DNA from: Lentisphaerota bacterium
Lineage (GTDB): Bacteria > Verrucomicrobiota > Lentisphaeria > Victivallales > GWF2-50-93
Reading direction: 5' to 3'
Length of the DNA: 7,704 nt
Assembly: GCA_025360875.1 (NCBI GenBank)
Contig: JANYBI010000144.1
Coordinates: 1-7,704 of the forward strand
The position numbers and the translations under genes were made by a program. The notes beneath the pieces are model-generated. The model was not told the origin of the DNA. It made no database searches and saw nothing but the letters and a program-made list of their open reading frames with translations. This document shows, piece by piece, positions 5,238 through 7,704 of the stretch (position 1 is the stretch's first letter; the number at the start of each line of letters is the position of its first letter).

Positions 5238-6362
5238 ATGCATCAGGCGACGGGCTACATCGACATATACAACATATGCAGGGAACGGATATTGAAAGGG
5301 GAATTGCCGTCAGGTGACAGGCTCCCGAGCATACGCGAATACGCAAAGTCATGCAATGTTTCCACTCTTACCGCGCAGAGGGCGTTCGCCAAGCTCCAGC
5401 AGGACGGATATATCAGGTCAAACGGAAGGCATGGCTGCGTTGTCGTCAGCGACTGGCAGGATAGCAGCCGCATGTCCCAGGTGGCAAAAGGCATTGAAAG
5501 GAACAGGCAGGTCCTGAATGTCGGACTGATCGTGGGCTGGAATGAAGGCGACAATTATACTTTTCCCCCATTGGTTTCCATCGAGAGGATATTGACATCC
5601 AGAATCTATGACAAGGGAGGCTCCATAAGCCGTCTTGTCCTCCGGCCTGGCAAAGTGGAGGAATTGATTCAGTCGGCACTGAAAACCTCCTGTAAGATGT
5701 TTTTTCTTCTCGCCGGCAATCCGTCGGAAATTAAAATTATGAGTTCACGCATGGAAAAGGCAGGACTGCATTGCATTGCATTCAACGGCAGCGGGGTAAG
5801 CAATGATGATTGCGATACGATCTGCGTGGACGATAAATGGGTGTTCAAGGAGATATCGTCGAGGTTGGTAAAAATGGGGCACAGGAAGATCGCCTTTGCC
5901 GGACTGGATACCGATGGGCGAGGTGCCGGATGGGTGGACCTGCGGATCGAGGGTTGGAAGAATGGACTGTATGAAATGGGAGTGAAGGTTTCTTCCAGGA
6001 ACATATACCTCTTCGATGACTGCTGTGATGTCAGGGACGCACTCAAAAATCTGCGCGGGTATACTGCCGTGGTCTGCGCCAACGATGTTCTTGCGGATAA
6101 TTTAATTATCGCCCTGCAGAAGGCAGGAATGGATGTTCCGCGGGATGTTTCTGTCACCGGCTACGACAATCTTCCCCATGATTCGGTACAGAACGAACTG
6201 ACGACGGTGCTTGTCCCGGAAGAGAAGATCATATCATCCTTCATCTCCCTGGCGCAGATGAGGATGTCTGGCAGCGCTGAAATTGGAGAAAAGGCCATCC
6301 TGATGGTCCGTCCTATCATCATTCCCAGAGGCTCATGGAGAAGCATCAGCAACGACAAGTGA
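5238..6362 (+). CDS. GntR-family regulator with LacI-type ligand-binding domain
   Basis: The protein has 374 residues from ATG 5238. Residues about 6-70 form a GntR winged helix: YNICRERILKGELPSGDRLP followed by SIREYAKSCNVSTLTAQRAF and the wing region LQQDGYIRSNGRHGCVV. Residues about 93-370 resemble the periplasmic-binding-protein fold of LacI/GalR regulators: LNVGLIVGW, then MGHRKIAFAGLD, AVVCANDVLADNLIIALQKA and VPRDVSVTGYDNLP, the last being the most typical LacI block. The same architecture occurs in AraR-like regulators that sense sugars. Here the ligand is unknown. No membrane segment or signal is present. It probably represses its own promoter through the overlapping inverted repeat and controls the secreted protein gene 25 bp downstream, which has no clear promoter of its own and is likely co-transcribed. 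Confidence 0.9.
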   Translation: MHQATGYIDIYNICRERILKGELPSGDRLPSIREYAKSCNVSTLTAQRAFAKLQQDGYIRSNGRHGCVVVSDWQDSSRMSQVAKGIERNRQVLNVGLIVGWNEGDNYTFPPLVSIERILTSRIYDKGGSISRLVLRPGKVEELIQSALKTSCKMFFLLAGNPSEIKIMSSRMEKAGLHCIAFNGSGVSNDDCDTICVDDKWVFKEISSRLVKMGHRKIAFAGLDTDGRGAGWVDLRIEGWKNGLYEMGVKVSSRNIYLFDDCCDVRDALKNLRGYTAVVCANDVLADNLIIALQKAGMDVPRDVSVTGYDNLPHDSVQNELTTVLVPEEKIISSFISLAQMRMSGSAEIGEKAILMVRPIIIPRGSWRSISNDK

Positions 6363-6387
6363 AATCAACTGGAAAGGAATAACAGCT

Positions 6388-7704
6388 ATGAAAAGCAGAA
6401 TCCCCTACAAGTCCATAATTTCATTCTTCTGCCTCATAATCATGCTGGCGATGCAGTTCCGCGCATTGTCGGCGGCAGACGCCCCAAAGGATGCAGCCGG
6501 CGCCACAGTGCAGAAGGACATGGCGACAATCTCGTATGAACTTCCTCTCGACGGCCCTCTTCCAAAGACCTATCTTGTGACGCTTGCGATCGTCGATCCG
6601 AAAAACACCGACTGGATCGTCAGTACGTTCGTAGCCGGCGAACCCCGGACCGTCACAGATGAGAACAAGGGAAAATTCACTGAGACATGGGATGGGCTCG
6701 ATGAAAACTACATGCCGGTACCTCCCGGAGAATACGCCGTAAAAGGAATTTATATGCCTGCCAGGAAATGGGAAATAGACGAGGACTGGCATGCCATTAC
6801 CCCGAAATTTGCGGAAGAGCTGTCTGCGTGGCGTCCGGATCCTGGTGAGAAAGTTCCGAAAAGCCTGTTCGGTGGAGATACATGCGGACAACCTGTCCGG
6901 GATGTTGCTGTCGGCCCTAACGGCATCGCAATATTCCATTATCAATATCTGGAAAACGGGCTTGGCACCCCGATGTTCGATCTCAGGAAACCGATTGGTC
7001 CCGGACAATTCATAAGGGCATTTCCGAGCGGAGGGGCGGCAGGAGGTAACAGTGCAACCACTGACGGGGAGGCAATCTGGGCGTTCAGCACCGACGGCGG
7101 TCCGAAGTATGTATATCGTGCGGATGGCAAATCCTTCGGCAACAGCCCGGGATGCAACCGCGCCAATTCATATCCTCCTGAAGGCTGGGTCACAGCCATG
7201 GCCTGCTGGAAAGATGAGACCGCGAAAAAGACTTTTGTCTATATTGCGCAGCGCGGAAAGATCGAGGAGAAGAAATTTCAAAACTGGAAGGATTACGCTG
7301 AAAGTGAAAATGAATTCATAAACAAGATTACCGTCCATGACGGCGATGACGGGAAAATACTCGCAACTGTCCAGGTCGCAAAACCGCAGGGATTGTCGGT
7401 ACAGAACGGACGCCTGTACATCCTTCATGCCGATGGAAAAGATTTTGCCGTAAGTTCCATAAAGCTCCAGGACGGACTTCCGGAAGGCAAGTTGCAGACA
7501 GCTTTCAAGGTTCCTGCCAGTATTAAACCGTTCGACCTGGAAACAGACAGCAAGGGCCGTTTCTATCTCAGCGATTCAAAGGCGAACAAGGTGTACCAGC
7601 TGGATGCCAAGGGTAAAATCCTCCTAACCTATGGCAAGCTGCCAGTACAAAAATCCGGTGCTTACGATCCGGAAAGCTTCATGGCGCCGGAAAAGCTTGC
7701 GGTC
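6388..7704 (+). CDS. exported protein with FlgD-like Ig domain and NHL/beta-propeller-like repeats (3' end beyond window)
   Basis: From ATG 6388, preceded by GGAAAGGA at 6371-6378, the frame is open to the window edge (439 codons). Residues 1-30 are a signal peptide: a basic start (MKSRIPYK), a hydrophobic core (SIISFFCLIIMLAM) and a probable cleavage site after ALSA or ALSAA. C15 is not in a lipobox. Residues about 50-122 fit a FlgD-like Ig fold, ending with the hallmark WDGLDENYMPVPPGEYAVKG. After it come strands with the rhythm of a beta-propeller: VRDVAVGPNGIAIF, LSVQNGRLYILHADGK, and FDLETDSKGRFYLSDSKANK, the last typical of NHL-like blades. Such large exported proteins are common in Lentisphaerota and Planctomycetota, and their substrates are mostly unknown. 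It acts outside the cytoplasm, perhaps binding polysaccharide or protein. The link to the regulator upstream is by operon position. Confidence 0.85.
   Translation, partial: MKSRIPYKSIISFFCLIIMLAMQFRALSAADAPKDAAGATVQKDMATISYELPLDGPLPKTYLVTLAIVDPKNTDWIVSTFVAGEPRTVTDENKGKFTETWDGLDENYMPVPPGEYAVKGIYMPARKWEIDEDWHAITPKFAEELSAWRPDPGEKVPKSLFGGDTCGQPVRDVAVGPNGIAIFHYQYLENGLGTPMFDLRKPIGPGQFIRAFPSGGAAGGNSATTDGEAIWAFSTDGGPKYVYRADGKSFGNSPGCNRANSYPPEGWVTAMACWKDETAKKTFVYIAQRGKIEEKKFQNWKDYAESENEFINKITVHDGDDGKILATVQVAKPQGLSVQNGRLYILHADGKDFAVSSIKLQDGLPEGKLQTAFKVPASIKPFDLETDSKGRFYLSDSKANKVYQLDAKGKILLTYGKLPVQKSGAYDPESFMAPEKLAV

Noticed and set aside
5669..6157. Reverse-strand open frame of 162 codons
   Set aside because: It is antisense to the LacI-like domain of the regulator, with no motif or ribosome binding site of its own.
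6421..7008. Reverse-strand open frame of 195 codons
   Set aside because: It is antisense to the exported protein gene, whose signal peptide and FlgD-like motif show the forward strand is coding.

Overview
The window looks like a bacterial chromosomal segment. The likely source is a PVC-type heterotroph (Lentisphaerota/Victivallales-like, perhaps Kiritimatiellota or Planctomycetota). This is inferred from gene content, not from a marker gene: a corrinoid-type uroporphyrinogen-decarboxylase-fold methyltransferase, a GntR/LacI hybrid regulator, a secreted FlgD-like/beta-propeller protein and a REP-associated (RAYT) transposase. Shine-Dalgarno sites are clear AG-rich motifs.

Layout. (1) 1-1323: the C-terminal end of an unidentified gene, then a complete MtaA/CmuA-like URO-D-family methyltransferase gene. 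A perfect 11-bp-stem palindrome overlaps its stop codon. (2) 1346-3884: an accessory block, visibly more AT-rich than its flanks. It holds an orphan C-terminal ORF fragment, a protein with a Cys cluster, a helical HEPN-like middle and a C-terminal DUF2314 domain, and a convergent reverse-strand PIN-like gene that has lost its 5' end. (3) 3889-4950: a compact mobile element. A Y1/HUH transposase gene sits between two roughly 95-bp AT-rich inverted arms, each ending in a GGGA-loop-TCCC hairpin. (4) 4952-5113: the last ~53 codons of an SGNH/GDSL hydrolase, cut off exactly at the right end of the element. (5) 5173-7704: a strong promoter with an overlapping inverted repeat, a GntR/LacI-type regulator gene, and 25 bp downstream the start of a large exported protein gene that runs off the window.

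Interpretation. The flanks (1 and 5) resemble a carbohydrate or methyl-group metabolic neighbourhood. The middle has been remodelled. Two unrelated genes are each truncated at the two ends of the RAYT element, so the element marks a recombination or deletion junction and is not a clean insertion into one gene. The DUF2314 fusion with its neighbouring PIN-like remnant is the least familiar part. Its role is unknown, and a conflict or defence role is only a guess.
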